NCBI GenBank assembly: GCA_003576695.1
Contig: QOZQ01000012.1
Location: 62,001 to 126,000 of the forward strand
DNA from: Taklimakanibacter lacteus
GTDB taxonomy: Bacteria; Pseudomonadota; Alphaproteobacteria; Rhizobiales; Aestuariivirgaceae
Length of the DNA stretch: 64,000 bases
Direction of reading: 5' to 3'
Shown here one piece after another: positions 1 to 10,153 of this stretch (positions are counted from its first letter, which is position 1; each line of letters opens with the position of its first letter). Under the pieces are notes generated by a model. That model did no database searches. It was given only the letters and a program-made list of their open reading frames with translations, and had not been told where the DNA came from. Made by a program: the position numbers and the translations under genes.

Positions 1-3000
1 CCGATGAACAAAGTCTTCAGGGCAAACTACATTGGCGATTTCACCGGCGACGGCGCTGATGATGTGATGACCCTGAGCCAGACGATGAACTGGAAATGCA
101 CCGGTGGGGCGGAAACACAAACCTGCAACTGGGATCGCGGCGATCTGGCCCTGTCGGTGCGCAGGTGGAACGGGACGGGTTGGAGTGGTGTCCCGTCCTT
201 CGCCCTTACGGGCAGCGATGAGGTTTTTTCCTTCGACGGCGGCATACGCGCCTTTGGCGACTATAATGGCGACAATAGAAGAGATTTCGTTACCAATAAT
301 AGAAATGTCTGGCTGTCGACAGGGACGGCATTCACCAAGAAGACGACCTGGAATGTACCGTCGCAAGGCTACTGGGGGCAAGGCGACTTCAACGGGGATG
401 GAAAGACCGACCTGTTGATGCGCACGGAGAGCAACAACAATTGGAATGCCACGGTCTATCTGTCGACAGGGACGACATTCGTGTCACAGGCCAATCCGTT
501 CCTTCTCAGCAACGGGACTAACTGGAACTCTCTTCGTGGCGATGTGAATGGTGACGGCCGGGTGGATGTTATCCGTGTCACCAATCACAGCAACGGGACC
601 TATGGCGTCAAGGTCTTCCTCTCCGATGGCCGGAATTTGAGCGGCCTTTCGGAGCAGCTGTTCGCTGGTTACGCCAAGGTGGACGCTGGTGCTGCAAGTC
701 AGGCTGACATCGACGGCGACGGGCGCCCCGACCTCTTGCTCCCCTATGCCGTTCAGAAAGAGACTATCGGTATTGAGGAGACAGAGACTGTTGTCTCGCG
801 GTCCTATCGCGTCTTGCAGGGCACAGGTACTGGTTATCTCCAGCTCCCCAACACGCTCGACAGGGTGATCAGCAGCGGTGATTTCGATGGCGACGGCCGC
901 ACGGATTTTAAGATCGATGACGTCGGATTGATGCTTTCGACCGGCGATGTGCCGCCTGACCTTCTGACGTCTGTCACCGAGCCTTTGGGGGGCAGGGTCG
1001 CGATCGCCTACCAGTCCTCCAATGCTTTACCGGACACTAAGCTTCCGTTCACCATGTTCGTGGTGAAATCAATCACCCTGGACGATGGGCGGGGCCCGCC
1101 AGAAAACCCGAACTGGGAATCGACGACCAACTATTCCTATGAGAGCGGCGCCTGGAATTCGACCGAGCGCCAGTTCATGGGCTTCCGCAAAGTGACGGCT
1201 CAGTTGCCGGCGATCGAAGGCGAGACGATAGGCCCCAGAGCGGTCTCGACCTATCAGCAGAGTGTGCAATGCCTCGGCCGAACCGCGACGGTCGAACGGC
1301 TTGATGGCGCCGATGTGCTGATGCGCAAGGTGAGCGACGCTTACACGACCGATACTGAAGCCCCATTCATCTGCCTCAATAGCTCGACCGCGACGGACGA
1401 TGTCGTCGCTGGCCAGACCAAGACGGTGAAGTCGGAGCGGACTTTCAATGCCCATGGCCTGGTCACCAATGAGTATCAGCATGGTGATCTGGCCGTTTCT
1501 GGTGATGAGCGCTCTTCGTCCACAAGCTATGTTCCGAATACGACCGACTACGTGGTTTCCTGTCCACATGTGACCCGAGACTACACATCGCTGACGCAGA
1601 GTTCTGGACCGGCGCTGACGCTTACGGTGAATTTCTATGAAGGAATGAATGGTAGTTGGGACGTGCCTGCGTTGTCTTGTCAAAGAGAGTCCGTGGGGCA
1701 ATGGATCGACAATGCATCGAGTTGGGCATGGACCAGCTTTGTCCATGACTCCTTTGGCAATCTGACTTGGTCCCGCGGACCCGAGGGTGTGGAGAGGGGG
1801 AATGTCTACGACAGCGCCAACCAACTGTTCGTGGTCGAGAGTCGACTGCCCAAGTATTTTGGCCCAGCTGGCGACAGCCGCTTCAAGACAGCTACCCAAT
1901 GGGACATGGCTTGCGGCATGCCCACCCAGGTGACAGATATCAACGGCCAGATCGCGACTTCCGTCTATGACCAGTTTTGCCGGATGACACGGGAAGTGAA
2001 GCCGGGCGGGAACTACACGACGACGACCTATGAGATCGGCACTGCGGATGCGTCCGCTCCGGGTGGCGTTAGGGCCGATGCCATCGGTCAGATCATCCGG
2101 ACCAGGCGGCCGGCTCCCCATGCTTCGACAGACAATGACAATTGGGCCAGCGCCGGATCAACAATCAATGCCTCGACGGACATCATCTGGAGCGAGGCCT
2201 ATATAGACGGTTTTGGGCGCAAATGGAGCGATTGGAATGAGGGGGTGATTGTGGCTGCCGGCCAGCCCAAGGACTTTCAGACCAAGACCTATTCCTACAA
2301 CAAGCGCGGGAATGTGAGATATCACACCCAAATGCGCTTTTCTTCGGCGGAAACGGCGCAATGGATGAGCTATTTCTATGATCCGCTCGACCGGCTGAAG
2401 CGCATTGCCCATCCCGATGGGTGGGAGATCAATCTGGCGAACGAGCTTGGTGCGGCCGGCACTGCGGAGCTTTCCGTCATCACCCAGACGGACGAGGTCG
2501 GCTATAAGACCCGCTATCATTTCGATGCCTATGGCGGCCTCGTCAAACGGGTGAAGATGCGGACGAATTCGGGAGACCCTGAGGCCGTCACGCAATATAA
2601 GCGCGATGCTCTGGGGCGTATCATCGAAATCTACGATCCGAACAACAACAAGTGGGCCTATTCCTATGATGGAATGGGACGCCGCATTGCGGTCCATGAT
2701 CCCGATCTCGGCGACTGGTCCTATGTCTATGACACGGCAGGCCGGCTTCTGACTCAGACCGATGCCAAGGGCCAGGTCGCGATGCTGACCTATGACAATA
2801 TGGATCGTCTCCTCACCAAGGTGGTGTCGGGAGCCGTGCTTGCCACCGAAACAATCACCAACAGTTACGACCAGGCCCGCTCGGGCTTCTTTAATGTGGG
2901 GCAGCTCACCAGGGCGGTAAAGCAGCGGACCGGAACGCCCGACGTGACCCTTTCGGATATCGAAACGGATTATGATGCTGCGGGCCACCCGGTGAAGCAG

Positions 3001-4911
3001 TCCTTTACCGGCGTCAATGGCAGTTCCACGCCCAAGATCCTCGAGAGCACCTATTGGAAGGGGGGCGAGCTCAGAAGCCGCATCTTCCCGTCGGGCGCCG
3101 GATCGGGCTCCGGCACCTACATGGCAAGCTATGATTATGATGAGATGGGCCGTCTCTACAGTGTGAAGAACGGCACGACGCCTCTCGTCTCTGCGCTCGC
3201 CTATAACGGTCAGGGTCAGGTGACCTCCGCCGCTTATGGCAACGGCGTCACCACGAGCTATGCCTATAATGTCCAGCGCGCTTTCTTGAACGGCATCACG
3301 GTCAATAACGGCGCAACCCCGCTGATGGGCCTTGCTTATACGCGCAATGGCGCCGGACGGATCGATGGTGTCACCAACAGCGCGGTCGCCAGCAATGTCG
3401 AGAACTGGACTTATTCCTACAGCGACCTGGGCGACCTGATCGCGGCCGACAATCAGGGCGACAATGCGCAGGACCAGACCTGGACATATGATCTCGCCGG
3501 CAACATGCTGACCAATTCTAAGGTCGGCACCTATGTCTATCCGACCCAGGGGCCGGCAGCAGTCCGCCCACATGCGCCGCTAACCATTGCCGGACAAGCT
3601 GTCTCCTACGACGCAAACGGCAACACGGTCTCCTACGCGATTGACGGCCAGACCAAGAGCTTCACCTACGATGGCGAGAACCGGCCGCTTTCCGTCACCA
3701 TCGCAGGTGGTTCGACCACCACATTCGACTATGGCGCAGATGGCGAGCGCATCAAAAAGATGGCGGGCACGGACGTAACCTGGTATCTGGGCGGCGACAC
3801 GGAGCTCGTCATCAATGCGATCAACCCGTCGGGCGAGTGGGGGCAATATCTCCACGCCGATGTAAAGCGCACCGGTACGCTGCTCACATGGCTACATAAG
3901 GATCATCTAAGCTCCAACCGCCTTACCACCGACGGAACAGGCGCTATCCCGGCGAATGGCCGCACGGCGTTCACTTCATACGGGAAGCCACTAACGCCGC
4001 CGCTCCAGTCAAAGGCATATATCAACGAGCGCTACGACACCGAGACGGGCCTGCAGTATCTCCATGCCCGATATTATGATCCGGGCATTGGGCGGTTCCT
4101 ATCGCCTGATACTTGGGACCCAATTCTCGCAGGCGTCGACGTTAACCGATACGCCTATTCACTGAATGATCCGATTAATGGAAGCGACCCGAATGGTCAC
4201 TATCAGGCGATTCCAGGTCCGATTCCTGAAGCACACATCAATGCATATGCAGATCCAGTCTTAAATGGCTTTTCGTCATATGGGAATGCAATCGCAAACA
4301 CAGCTGGTTCACTAGCAGGCGCAGTTGCTCCGTATGGGGATGGTCTTATTGGTCTTGGTATAGCGATTGAACAAGCATCGCCTCCACAAACCAGATTAGG
4401 AGGGACATTCGTCAAAGGTTTGGGTATGGACCTGAGAGCACTTGGTCGATTTGGTGCTTGGACGCGGGCGGTCACAAAGCGCAACAACTTTGATCCTAGC
4501 AAAGCTCTTTACGCTCAAAAAGACTATCGAGAAATGTTCTCTGCGGTAGGTCGAAGGGAATTGAGCCGGATAACTGGCCAACCGATTACTATGATCGATG
4601 ATCTTGCACAGGGCATAAAATCTGGAAAAATTGATCCGGCAAAAATTCAGGTTCAGCGAGCGCGGCTTAACGGCATAGATTATATATTGGATACAAGAAC
4701 CACCACCGCATTGGAGAGAGCCGGAATACCTCGAAGCAAATGGAACTGGAAGGACGTGACCGATGATCCAGCCGCCATTCAGCGACTGAAAGATCAGCTT
4801 GAGCGAAACCAACTAAAAGCTGGACAGGGCGTGTCACAACCTTCATCCCAATCAGGTGGGGGTGGCGGAGGAGATTTTGGACCCAAGGGAAAACCCAGAG
4901 ATAATTACTGA
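1..4911 (+). CDS. VCBS/FG-GAP and YD-repeat (Rhs) polymorphic toxin, 5' incomplete
   Basis: Large cell-surface or secreted toxin scaffold. From the first in-window ATG (position 4), six VCBS-type repeats of the form GDFNGDGxxD lie at residues about 11-300. YD/Rhs repeats follow to about 1340, then the Rhs core near 1349-1398 ([16 protein letters not shown]). The last ~235 residues are a variable tip in visibly AT-richer DNA, the usual polymorphic-toxin layout. Within the tip, a segment near 1540-1590 ([20 protein letters not shown]) recalls tips seen on Rhs/CdiA proteins and loosely a ParB-like fold; its activity is unknown. The codon before ATG 4 is open and the SpvB-type N-terminus seen in the related gene at 26155 is absent, so the true start is probably upstream of the window. 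An immunity candidate follows after 12 bp. Confidence 0.85.
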   Translation, partial: PMNKVFRANYIGDFTGDGADDVMTLSQTMNWKCTGGAETQTCNWDRGDLALSVRRWNGTGWSGVPSFALTGSDEVFSFDGGIRAFGDYNGDNRRDFVTNNRNVWLSTGTAFTKKTTWNVPSQGYWGQGDFNGDGKTDLLMRTESNNNWNATVYLSTGTTFVSQANPFLLSNGTNWNSLRGDVNGDGRVDVIRVTNHSNGTYGVKVFLSDGRNLSGLSEQLFAGYAKVDAGAASQADIDGDGRPDLLLPYAVQKETIGIEETETVVSRSYRVLQGTGTGYLQLPNTLDRVISSGDFDGDGRTDFKIDDVGLMLSTGDVPPDLLTSVTEPLGGRVAIAYQSSNALPDTKLPFTMFVVKSITLDDGRGPPENPNWESTTNYSYESGAWNSTERQFMGFRKVTAQLPAIEGETIGPRAVSTYQQSVQCLGRTATVERLDGADVLMRKVSDAYTTDTEAPFICLNSSTATDDVVAGQTKTVKSERTFNAHGLVTNEYQHGDLAVSGDERSSSTSYVPNTTDYVVSCPHVTRDYTSLTQSSGPALTLTVNFYEGMNGSWDVPALSCQRESVGQWIDNASSWAWTSFVHDSFGNLTWSRGPEGVERGNVYDSANQLFVVESRLPKYFGPAGDSRFKTATQWDMACGMPTQVTDINGQIATSVYDQFCRMTREVKPGGNYTTTTYEIGTADASAPGGVRADAIGQIIRTRRPAPHASTDNDNWASAGSTINASTDIIWSEAYIDGFGRKWSDWNEGVIVAAGQPKDFQTKTYSYNKRGNVRYHTQMRFSSAETAQWMSYFYDPLDRLKRIAHPDGWEINLANELGAAGTAELSVITQTDEVGYKTRYHFDAYGGLVKRVKMRTNSGDPEAVTQYKRDALGRIIEIYDPNNNKWAYSYDGMGRRIAVHDPDLGDWSYVYDTAGRLLTQTDAKGQVAMLTYDNMDRLLTKVVSGAVLATETITNSYDQARSGFFNVGQLTRAVKQRTGTPDVTLSDIETDYDAAGHPVKQSFTGVNGSSTPKILESTYWKGGELRSRIFPSGAGSGSGTYMASYDYDEMGRLYSVKNGTTPLVSALAYNGQGQVTSAAYGNGVTTSYAYNVQRAFLNGITVNNGATPLMGLAYTRNGAGRIDGVTNSAVASNVENWTYSYSDLGDLIAADNQGDNAQDQTWTYDLAGNMLTNSKVGTYVYPTQGPAAVRPHAPLTIAGQAVSYDANGNTVSYAIDGQTKSFTYDGENRPLSVTIAGGSTTTFDYGADGERIKKMAGTDVTWYLGGDTELVINAINPSGEWGQYLHADVKRTGTLLTWLHKDHLSSNRLTTDGTGAIPANGRTAFTSYGKPLTPPLQSKAYINERYDTETGLQYLHARYYDPGIGRFLSPDTWDPILAGVDVNRYAYSLNDPINGSDPNGHYQAIPGPIPEAHINAYADPVLNGFSSYGNAIANTAGSLAGAVAPYGDGLIGLGIAIEQASPPQTRLGGTFVKGLGMDLRALGRFGAWTRAVTKRNNFDPSKALYAQKDYREMFSAVGRRELSRITGQPITMIDDLAQGIKSGKIDPAKIQVQRARLNGIDYILDTRTTTALERAGIPRSKWNWKDVTDDPAAIQRLKDQLERNQLKAGQGVSQPSSQSGGGGGGDFGPKGKPRDNY

Positions 4912-4923
4912 AGGAAATTGCTT

Positions 4924-5247
4924 ATGCGCATAGCTCATCGGTTGCCTGTGGACTCAGCAGGATACGGAGATGTTAGCTATCTTTTCCAGGGCAGGGATAT
5001 TGTTATTGAGTTTCAGTACTTCAGTAGTGGAATGGATCGTATTGGTCGCCTGCGAATTGAATACTTTATGGACATCTTTATAGAAAGTGAAACTCAAAAT
5101 GGCGCTAAGATTCCGCAAGCTTCAGGCGTGATTTTTGAAACTGAAGCTCGGAAGGAGGGTTTCAGAAAGTTTGTCGTTTGGTTTAGTAACAACGATATAG
5201 TCACATTTGAATGCATGAAGCTTTTTTGTGATAACTTAGAGCTATGA
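4924..5247 (+). CDS. Probable cognate immunity protein of the upstream Rhs toxin
   Basis: A 107-residue protein with no signal peptide or membrane segment, so probably cytoplasmic. It starts 12 bp after the toxin stop. ATG 4924 is preferred over TTG 4918 because AAGGA at 4911-4915 is well spaced for it. The family is not recognised; composition is acidic and aromatic-rich, as in many small immunity proteins. The DNA is AT-rich like the toxin tip, suggesting the two move as a cassette. The immunity role is inferred from position only. Confidence 0.6.
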   Translation: MRIAHRLPVDSAGYGDVSYLFQGRDIVIEFQYFSSGMDRIGRLRIEYFMDIFIESETQNGAKIPQASGVIFETEARKEGFRKFVVWFSNNDIVTFECMKLFCDNLEL

Positions 5248-5341
5248 TTGAACAGAAAGAAATTGAGACCCGTTGGTCGACGGCGAGACCAAGTGTGCAG
5301 ACAGAGCAGCGCGCAGAGTGAGTGCGTATCGCCTGTAATAC

Positions 5342-7492
5342 TCACTGCAATATCCGTATCAACTCCTCGCCCGGCGTCGGATCGCCGCCGCGGCGGACGC
5401 GGGGCGCCTCGATCGACAATTGCTCGCGGAATTCCTGCGTGATCCTTCGTGCTTCGGTCAGGTCGCGGATGACGCGCGGGCGGATGAAGATCAGGAGCTC
5501 GGTGCGACCCATGTCGTTGGTCTTGCTGCGGAAGGCGTTGCCGAGCAGCGGGATGTCGCCCAGCACCGGCACCTTGGACTTGCCGTCCTCGGTGCGCTCC
5601 TGGATGAGGCCGCCCAGCGCCAGCGCCTCGCCGTCGCTGATCGCCACCGCGGTCTTCACTTTCCGCTGCTGAATGGTCGGCGAATTGATGCCCGATGTCG
5701 TCGTCTTGATGACACTCGACACTTCCTGCTCGATCTCGAGGATCACCCGGCCGCTGTCATTGACCCGCGGCGTCACCGACAGGATGACGCCCGTATCCTT
5801 GAGCTCGATCGAATTGATGACCGGCGCCCCCGGCGCGTCGGTCGATTGCGAGGATTGCGTCACGATCGGCACCTGGTCGCCGACCTGAAGTTTGGCGGTG
5901 CGGTTGTCGAGGACCATGAGGCTGGGCGCCGAGAGGACGCGGACATTGGTGACGCTCGATAGGGCATTGAGGGCGAGCTTGATATCGGCGGCCTTGAGGA
6001 AATAGGAGAAGCCGGGGAAGACCGAGGCGATTGCACCGCTCTCGGCGTCGGAGAAGGTGCCGTGGTCATTGTCCTCGCCAATGAACCAGCGCACCCCGAA
6101 GCGCAGATCGTCCCTGAGGGAGACTTCGGCGATCACCGCTTCGAGCAGAACCTGGTTCGGCACTGCATCGATGCGCTCGAGGACACGCAAAATGCGGTCA
6201 TATTCGGCGTCGTTGGAGACGATGAGGAGGGAGTTGTTGGCGTCATCGGCGACCACGCGCACCGATGGCTTGGCGCCGCTCTCTTGCGATTCCGTTATGG
6301 TGACACTGGTCTCGGCCGCCGGCTCCTCCGGGCCGATGCCTTCCTCGATACTCGCGCCCTCGGTGCCGACGACCGCCGTCTCGTGCTTGGGTGCCACATT
6401 GCTTTCGATCGCCACCCGCTTGCCGTCCTCGGTGCGATAGACCGAGCGCAGCACCTTGGCGAGTTCGGAAGCGGTGCGGTTCTGGACGTTGTAGACATGG
6501 AGGCGCGATTCATTCGTCTCGGCCAGCATGTCGAGCTTCTTCACCCATTTGGCCGCCTCGCGCAGATATTTGGCGCGCGACGAGATGACGAGGACCGAGC
6601 TCAGCCGCTTGTTGGGAATGAAGCGCACGATGCCGCGCGACGGCCCTTTCCTGGTGTCGAAGATCGTATCGAGCTCGGTGACGATGGCGCCGGGATCCGA
6701 CGTCTTCACCGGGATGAGCGCGAAGGACATGCCCTTCATCCAGTCGACATCGAAGAGCGCGATCGTGTCCTTGATGGTGGCGATCTCGTCATCCGTGCCG
6801 GCCAGGACCATCATGTTGCGGGCCGTGTCGGCGCGCAGCACCACGCCTTCCGGCAGGAGGGATGCGAGCACGCCCTTGATCTCCTCGGCGGACACATAGC
6901 GCAAGGGGATGACATGGGTGCGCACGCCGGGCCGGGTCGGCTCGGGGATGTCCGTCTCGATCGCGCTGATGGAGCGCGCCGCTCCCGCCAGCGGCACGAC
7001 CCGGTAGACGCCGTTCTGCTCGACCAACGCGGCCGAATTCTCGCGCAGGACATTCTCGAAAGCGATCATCAGGGCACGCCGTGAAATCGGCTTCGAGGTC
7101 TGCAGCGTCACATTGCCGGCAACGCGGCCGTCGACGCTGTAATTGAGCTCCATGACCTCGCCGAGGACGGTCCTCGCCGCATTGACGATCGGCACGTCGA
7201 CGAGATTGAGGGTGATGTCGGCATCGCCTTCATCGGGCAGGCTGTAAGCGGGGCCTGTCGAGCCGACGAACAGATCGTTTCCCGGCTGGTAGGCGCCGAC
7301 AAATTTCTGGCCCCGCTTTCCCGATACCGTGTCGATCAGCCCATCCTGCTTTTTCGGGCGCGCGCCAAAGGTCGATTTTTCGGGTCGCAGTTTCTCCGCG
7401 AGCAGGTCCGGCCCTGAGATACTTCCGGTACAGCCGGCGAGGAGGAGTGCGGCGACCGCCAGCAGCCAGATAGCCCCCCAATTCTCGCGCAC
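5342..7492 (-). CDS. gspD: Type II secretion system secretin GspD
   Basis: Outer-membrane secretin that forms the exit channel of the T2SS. GTG start; a lipoprotein signal ends in LLLAGC with the lipidated Cys at residue 21. N-domains follow (residues about 90-420, with DITLNLVDVPI and repeated KH-like N1-N3 segments), with a low-complexity acidic loop near 375-400. The C-terminal secretin domain carries the VPVLGDIPLLGNAFR signature. At 716 residues the length is normal for the family. It is the last gene of gspL-M-C-D, 74 bp after gspC, and converges on the Rhs immunity candidate. The lipobox suggests self-piloting to the outer membrane, as no pilotin gene is visible. Confidence 0.95.
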   Translation of the reverse strand: MRENWGAIWLLAVAALLLAGCTGSISGPDLLAEKLRPEKSTFGARPKKQDGLIDTVSGKRGQKFVGAYQPGNDLFVGSTGPAYSLPDEGDADITLNLVDVPIVNAARTVLGEVMELNYSVDGRVAGNVTLQTSKPISRRALMIAFENVLRENSAALVEQNGVYRVVPLAGAARSISAIETDIPEPTRPGVRTHVIPLRYVSAEEIKGVLASLLPEGVVLRADTARNMMVLAGTDDEIATIKDTIALFDVDWMKGMSFALIPVKTSDPGAIVTELDTIFDTRKGPSRGIVRFIPNKRLSSVLVISSRAKYLREAAKWVKKLDMLAETNESRLHVYNVQNRTASELAKVLRSVYRTEDGKRVAIESNVAPKHETAVVGTEGASIEEGIGPEEPAAETSVTITESQESGAKPSVRVVADDANNSLLIVSNDAEYDRILRVLERIDAVPNQVLLEAVIAEVSLRDDLRFGVRWFIGEDNDHGTFSDAESGAIASVFPGFSYFLKAADIKLALNALSSVTNVRVLSAPSLMVLDNRTAKLQVGDQVPIVTQSSQSTDAPGAPVINSIELKDTGVILSVTPRVNDSGRVILEIEQEVSSVIKTTTSGINSPTIQQRKVKTAVAISDGEALALGGLIQERTEDGKSKVPVLGDIPLLGNAFRSKTNDMGRTELLIFIRPRVIRDLTEARRITQEFREQLSIEAPRVRRGGDPTPGEELIRILQ

Positions 7493-7566
7493 CGCCGCCG
7501 CCCCAAATCCATATCTAGTGGAAGTTCAATCTGAATCATACTAATGGTTGAATAGCGCAACACCAG

Positions 7567-8106
7567 CTAATTGGCTGATTTGTCCACATAAAGAGTCAGG
7601 GACGCGCGCTGCCCATTGGCTTCAAGGGCAATGCCCTGCTTGTCGATCTGCCTGATCGTCCAGCCCTCGACTGAGGATCCGGCGGCAAGCCATGTGCCTT
7701 GCGGCGCCGTGGGCGTCTGGATCAGGGCCAGACGGCGTTTATCGTCGATGAATATGCCCTTGAGGATCAGCGTTTCGGGTGAGGTAAGCTGCACCGGCGG
7801 CGGCTCGGCTATCGGCTGGACATCCGGTGGCTGATTCGCAACCGGCTCGGGTGGCCGGGGACCGGGCGGCTTGCGGGTGGGCGAGAAGAGGGGGCGCGCC
7901 AGGGTTTCGGGGAAGGTTTGGCCGGAGGCCGGAGGCTTGGCCGACAGGTCCAGCGTCTTGAGATCGGGCCTCCAGTCGGCGCTGGCCATGACCGTCTGAT
8001 CGGCGATCGTCCCCGGCATCTGCCCGAATCCGACCCACAAGGAAAGACCGGCCAGTGCGAGGGCGGCAAGTGTGCCGATCTGGAGCTGGCGCTTTGCCGT
8101 CGTCAT
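7567..8106 (-). CDS. gspC: T2SS inner-membrane protein, GspC/GspN-like
   Basis: A 179-residue bitopic protein with a short cytoplasmic N-terminus, one membrane helix (residues about 9-29), a proline-rich linker (about 75-110) and a C-terminal beta-rich domain (LILKGIFIDDKRRLALIQ, then WTIRQIDKQGIALE) like the GspC homology region. GspC links the inner-membrane platform to the secretin. There is no PDZ domain, so this is a short GspC or GspN-type variant. It overlaps gspM by 4 bp and is translationally coupled to it. Confidence 0.75.
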   Translation of the reverse strand: MTTAKRQLQIGTLAALALAGLSLWVGFGQMPGTIADQTVMASADWRPDLKTLDLSAKPPASGQTFPETLARPLFSPTRKPPGPRPPEPVANQPPDVQPIAEPPPVQLTSPETLILKGIFIDDKRRLALIQTPTAPQGTWLAAGSSVEGWTIRQIDKQGIALEANGQRASLTLYVDKSAN

Positions 8107-8687
8107 GGGCTCTTGCCCCTTTCGTCTGCCGGTGCCGGCAAGGCGGCCCAGACCTCGAGGCCGAAACTCAGCCTTATCGGGTCATAACGTGGGTCGCCGC
8201 CCGCCGGATCGGCCCGCAGATTCGCCTTCTCGATGATGAGCAGCGGCTGGGTGGCCTCGATGTCGGCCAGCGTGGCGTGAATGCCCTCGGCCCGGCCCAT
8301 CATTTCGAGGTGGACGCCCACGAGAGTCAGGCCGGCCATCGTGCGCGGCTTCACATTGCTCGCCTGTATGACATCGACCACATGGCCCTGCGCCATGGCC
8401 TTGAGCTTCGCCTGCAAATTGGCGGCGGCAATCGCAGGGTCGGCATCGGGCAGGAACCAGCCGGCAAAGGCCGCGGCTGCCGGATCGGGCGCCTTGGTGT
8501 CGAGGCGGGCGCCATAGCGCGCAATGGCTTCGAACTTCGCCAGCTGGTCGCGCTTATCGGCAATTTCGGCGCGATTGCCCTGGTAGTTCACGACCAAGGC
8601 ATAGAGAAGCAAGAGCGGCAGCGCAATGACCGCCAGAAGCAGGGCGACTGCCAGCAATTTGCGCGCCAGAGGAGAGAGGCTCGTCAT
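8103..8687 (-). CDS. gspM: T2SS protein GspM, subtype b-like
   Basis: A 194-residue bitopic protein with a membrane helix at residues about 11-33, then a periplasmic ferredoxin-like domain. Its position between gspL and gspC, the size and the short coiled segment after the helix match the GspM-b type of non-enteric T2SSs. It overlaps both neighbours by 4 bp. GspM stabilises GspL in the inner-membrane platform. The assignment rests on context and topology as much as on motifs. Confidence 0.8.
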   Translation of the reverse strand: MTSLSPLARKLLAVALLLAVIALPLLLLYALVVNYQGNRAEIADKRDQLAKFEAIARYGARLDTKAPDPAAAAFAGWFLPDADPAIAAANLQAKLKAMAQGHVVDVIQASNVKPRTMAGLTLVGVHLEMMGRAEGIHATLADIEATQPLLIIEKANLRADPAGGDPRYDPIRLSFGLEVWAALPAPADERGKSP

Positions 8688-9781
8688 GGTGCCGCGCTGC
8701 TCAATTGCTGGGCGCTGCTCAGCGTCAGGCGAATGATGAAGCGCGTGAGGTCGTTGCCCGGCAGCTTGGTCACGGGAGCCGTGAAGGAAACAGCCTCGAA
8801 CAGAGGCGAGCCGTCGAGCAGGGGGATCAGCTCCTCAGGGCTGCGCGCATTGCCCTCGATCGTCACTTGCCGTTTCTCGATCGAGAGGCCTGAGACCCAG
8901 GCCGTGTCGGGGATGATGCGGGTCAGCTCCTCCCAGATCGCCAGCGGTGAGGGTCCATCGAACTTGGCCGTCTTGAGATCGAGGATGCGCTGCGAGGAGG
9001 ATTCCATCACGCCCAGGTGCTTGCGGACCTCGACGGCCTTTTCTTGCGCGGCCTCAATGCGTTGGGCGAGATCTTTGAGCTCGCCCGCCTGCTGGTTGAA
9101 CAGGCTGGCGGTAGCCGCCATGACTGCGAGCAAAGCGAGGATCGAGGCACCCGCGGCAAATTTTCGCCAGCGATTGATGCCGGGGTCGCCGATCAGGATG
9201 GTGGGATTGGCAAGGGATGTGGGGAGATAATGGCCTTCCGCCGATTTGGCATAGATGCCTGAGACCGGAATCTTCCAGCGGGTGAAAGCCTCCAGAAGCG
9301 GATTGACAGACGAGCGCTTGACCACCACCTGCACCACGGTCGTATGGGTCTCGCTGGCTGTTTCTTTGGTCTCGAACCAGCCGGTCAGGATGTCGGCCGC
9401 GGCAAAAGGCGTCACGCGGCTGAGCTCGAGGCCGAGCAGCTGATCGATGCGCGAGAGGCCAGCCTTGGGAACTTCCACACGGTGCAGGAAGCATTTCTCC
9501 ACCGGCACGGCGAAAATGAACGGGCGGTTTGCGGCTGAAGACAAGGCGACCGGCGCGGCGTCCCCCGGCTGTGGCAGGAAAGCTCCAAGCAAGGTGCGGC
9601 GTTCGCCCTCCTTGTGCCGATCGATGTCGGTGACCTCGACCTGGTCACCGCTCAGGAGGATCTCGCGATAGGCCTTGAAACCCGGCACTTGCGCAACAGA
9701 CCTGCGTGCGAAGAGGCCTTTAAGCTCCCGCGTCCACCAAATCCAGAAATCCGCAAGCCCGGCGCGCCACGACTGCAGCAT
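8684..9781 (-). CDS. gspL: T2SS platform protein GspL (PilM/PilN-like)
   Basis: A 365-residue protein with a cytoplasmic actin-like part (residues about 30-200), one membrane helix (about 207-228), a coiled-coil (about 230-265) and a periplasmic PilN/ferredoxin-like domain (IPDTAWVSGLSIEKRQVTIE). GspL anchors the ATPase GspE to the membrane. It is the first gene of the minus-strand operon; its promoter must lie in 9782-9900, which still resembles the sequence before intact gspE. ATG start at 9781. Confidence 0.85.
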   Translation of the reverse strand: MLQSWRAGLADFWIWWTRELKGLFARRSVAQVPGFKAYREILLSGDQVEVTDIDRHKEGERRTLLGAFLPQPGDAAPVALSSAANRPFIFAVPVEKCFLHRVEVPKAGLSRIDQLLGLELSRVTPFAAADILTGWFETKETASETHTTVVQVVVKRSSVNPLLEAFTRWKIPVSGIYAKSAEGHYLPTSLANPTILIGDPGINRWRKFAAGASILALLAVMAATASLFNQQAGELKDLAQRIEAAQEKAVEVRKHLGVMESSSQRILDLKTAKFDGPSPLAIWEELTRIIPDTAWVSGLSIEKRQVTIEGNARSPEELIPLLDGSPLFEAVSFTAPVTKLPGNDLTRFIIRLTLSSAQQLSSAAP

Positions 9782-9825
9782 GCTTCCCCCGACTCAGTGG
9801 CTCATTGTCTTTGGGGAACGGACTA

Positions 9826-10013
9826 TCCACAAGCATTTCCGTGCGTCCGTTCACAGCCGCGTCGCCGCGTGTCAAACTTCCGCGTCATCAGGGGTTGATT
9901 CGGTGCAACAGGGGCAAGAACCGGGCATAGCCGATCGCTTTCTGGCCTTCCTGGGCGATCGTCGCATTCTCGATACGGCCGCGATCGGCTGCGTGCGGGG
10001 GCCATCGGCGCTA
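9826..10013 (+). pseudogene. Duplicated 5' remnant of gspE with its upstream region
   Basis: Positions 9903-10013 match the first ~111 bp of intact gspE (17155 onward) almost base for base, including the GTG start and the first 29 codons. Differences are two substitutions and loss of one G in a G-run near 9997, which shifts the frame. Homology then stops. The ~75 bp before the GTG also resemble 17068-17150 but are more diverged (shared elements include ATCCAC, GTTCACAGCCG and CCGCGTGTCAA). This is a non-coding scar showing that gspL and gspE were adjacent before the 10-17 kb module arrived. The rest of 9782-10153 holds the presumed gspL promoter and no other gene. Confidence 0.85.
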
Positions 10014-10153
10014 CAATACAGCCTTTTCGCTTTCGCCAGCCTGTGTTCCATATTGATGATCTGGTCGTTTTGATCTAGCCCGTTTGTCAAATCGGCGAGC
10101 TGCTGCCACGTGGGATTAGGCGAAAGCCTCATAGTCTGCCGGACACGTACAGA

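Noticed and set aside
2158-3573. Long open frame on the minus strand inside the first Rhs gene (also 1069-2121)
   Set aside because: Mirror frame of a GC-rich YD-repeat gene; translation is Ile/Gly/Asp-rich without any motif and lies fully inside a convincing gene.
10074-10153. Minus-strand frame with DQIINMEHRL, resembling the transposase N-terminus
   Set aside because: The match is limited to about seven residues and the flanks differ; too short to call a second IS remnant.
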